A stretch of DNA of 64,000 nucleotides, taken from NCBI GenBank assembly GCA_014529385.2, contig CM043944.1, forward strand, positions 59,012,268-59,076,267, read 5' to 3'. Below are positions 63,251 to 64,000 of the stretch, piece by piece. Numbering within the stretch: position 1 is the first letter of the stretch; every line of letters starts with the position of its first letter. The DNA comes from Adiantum capillus-veneris. Taxonomy: Eukaryota; Streptophyta; Polypodiopsida; Polypodiales; Pteridaceae. The notes under the pieces were generated by a model, which was not told the DNA's origin, did no database searches, and saw only the letters and a list, made by a program, of their open reading frames with translations. Position numbers and translations under genes: made by a program.

Positions 63251-64000
63251 TTCTTTACACTGTCGGTCTAAGAATATATATAGTTTTATATATAATATTT
63301 ATATTATATATATAATATCTTTTTATTTATTTATTGATATGTGTGTGTTTATGTACGTAAGGAGATCTTTAACTCGGTAAAGTGTTTTTAAGTACTTGTT
63401 TATACAATATATATAGTTATTTATACGTGTGTGTTTATGTACGTATGCAGTTATTCAACTCAGTAAAGTGTTCTTAATTACTATTTTATATGCAAGAGTC
63501 TATGCGTGTTTCATTACTTTGAGGTCTTCGCCCAAACAAGTACAACCATCAATATTTTTTAGATTCCTAGTTTCAAATTGGCTTATTAGGCATTCATCCT
63601 TGTTTGCAACAACACCTACATGGACAAGAAAGTATATTCTACTAAAAGTAGGGTAAATACTAAAGACATGCTCATCTTTTTCTTGCATTATATAAAAAAC
63701 TCACATAGATTTTCTTTACATTTTTGGCTTTCAAACAGCTTGTAGTTACATTTGACGGTTCACTTTAGCTACAAGATATCAACAATACCCTAAATTATGA
63801 CAGATCTTGAAGATGTGTTAGTAGACCAGGCCGATTACAAGTATCACAGCTACTTCAATAATAATAAGTCAGACAGAGACATATGAATTATTCTCGCCAA
63901 GGCACTGAAGAGTGGAACACCATCATATAGTTAAAATAAGCATCATATAATTAAAATAAGTTGTTTACATGATTACGTAGGGAATCAAACCTGCACACAC
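63251..64000. other. no recognised gene
   Basis: AT-rich, with TATATA runs (63,270-63,320) and a duplicated GTGTGTTTATGTACGTA phrase at about 63,341 and 63,429. A CTTGTAG...CTACAAG inverted repeat lies at about 63,740-63,776. No coding sequence recognised. Confidence 0.45.

Overview
The window looks like repeat-dominated nuclear DNA of a land plant, most likely a fern (inference). The points towards a fern are a PLS-class pentatricopeptide (PPR) gene built from almost identical modules of the kind abundant in ferns and lycophytes, an endonuclease-less Penelope-like element (reported from non-seed plants), plant-type copia, LINE and Mutator-like elements, and very dense (GA)n/(CA)n microsatellites. 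No rRNA, tRNA, CRISPR or telomeric array was recognised. Almost every reading frame belongs to a decayed transposon. Two genes read as intact: the PPR gene (31.9-33.7 kb, minus) and a 14-exon gene at 58.5-62.5 kb (plus).

Layout. 1-2.1 kb: 3' part of a Ty1/copia element with its LTR. 2.1-7.3 kb: scraps of other elements, including two inverted copies of an unknown element. 7.3-16.0 kb: a decayed Penelope-like element between two 1.43-kb direct repeats. 17-18.7 kb: decayed DUF7869/DDE-type gene (minus). 19.4-19.9 kb: PPR relic. 20.2-20.5 kb: tandem dimer. 24.1-25.1 kb: L1-type LINE relic. 25.5-30.2 kb: copia element of the same family as at 1-2.1 kb, minus strand, rearranged. 31.9-33.7 kb: PPR gene. 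34.0-34.7 kb: LINE 3' relic.

35,032-43,578 is a structurally complete but non-autonomous LTR retrotransposon on the minus strand. It has TGTC...GACA LTRs of 2.8 and 3.2 kb, a primer-binding-like site, a polypurine tract and a CCGC target-site duplication. A paralogous copy of its empty target lies at 48.5 kb. Its LTRs carry higher-order (GA)n arrays and a captured PPR-gene fragment. 43.6-45.2 kb: decayed Ty3/gypsy integrase. 49.5-50.5 kb: LINE relic with a 36-nt poly-C tract.

52.4-62.5 kb is the most interesting region. A decayed multi-exon Mutator-like transposase gene (minus; zinc-finger, DDE and SWIM regions) lies head-to-head with an uninterrupted 14-exon gene (plus). The latter is predicted to encode 944 residues with an N-terminal ParB-like domain and a C-terminal amino-methyltransferase-like domain. 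Both genes have unusually short introns (79-127 nt in one, 82-94 nt in the other). Between them are a long GC-rich foldback and a minisatellite. A motif containing GCCGTTATGCTGCCGAAATT occurs twice just upstream and three times just downstream of the ParB-methyltransferase gene, always in the same orientation. This may be an undescribed mobile or domesticated ParB-methyltransferase unit.
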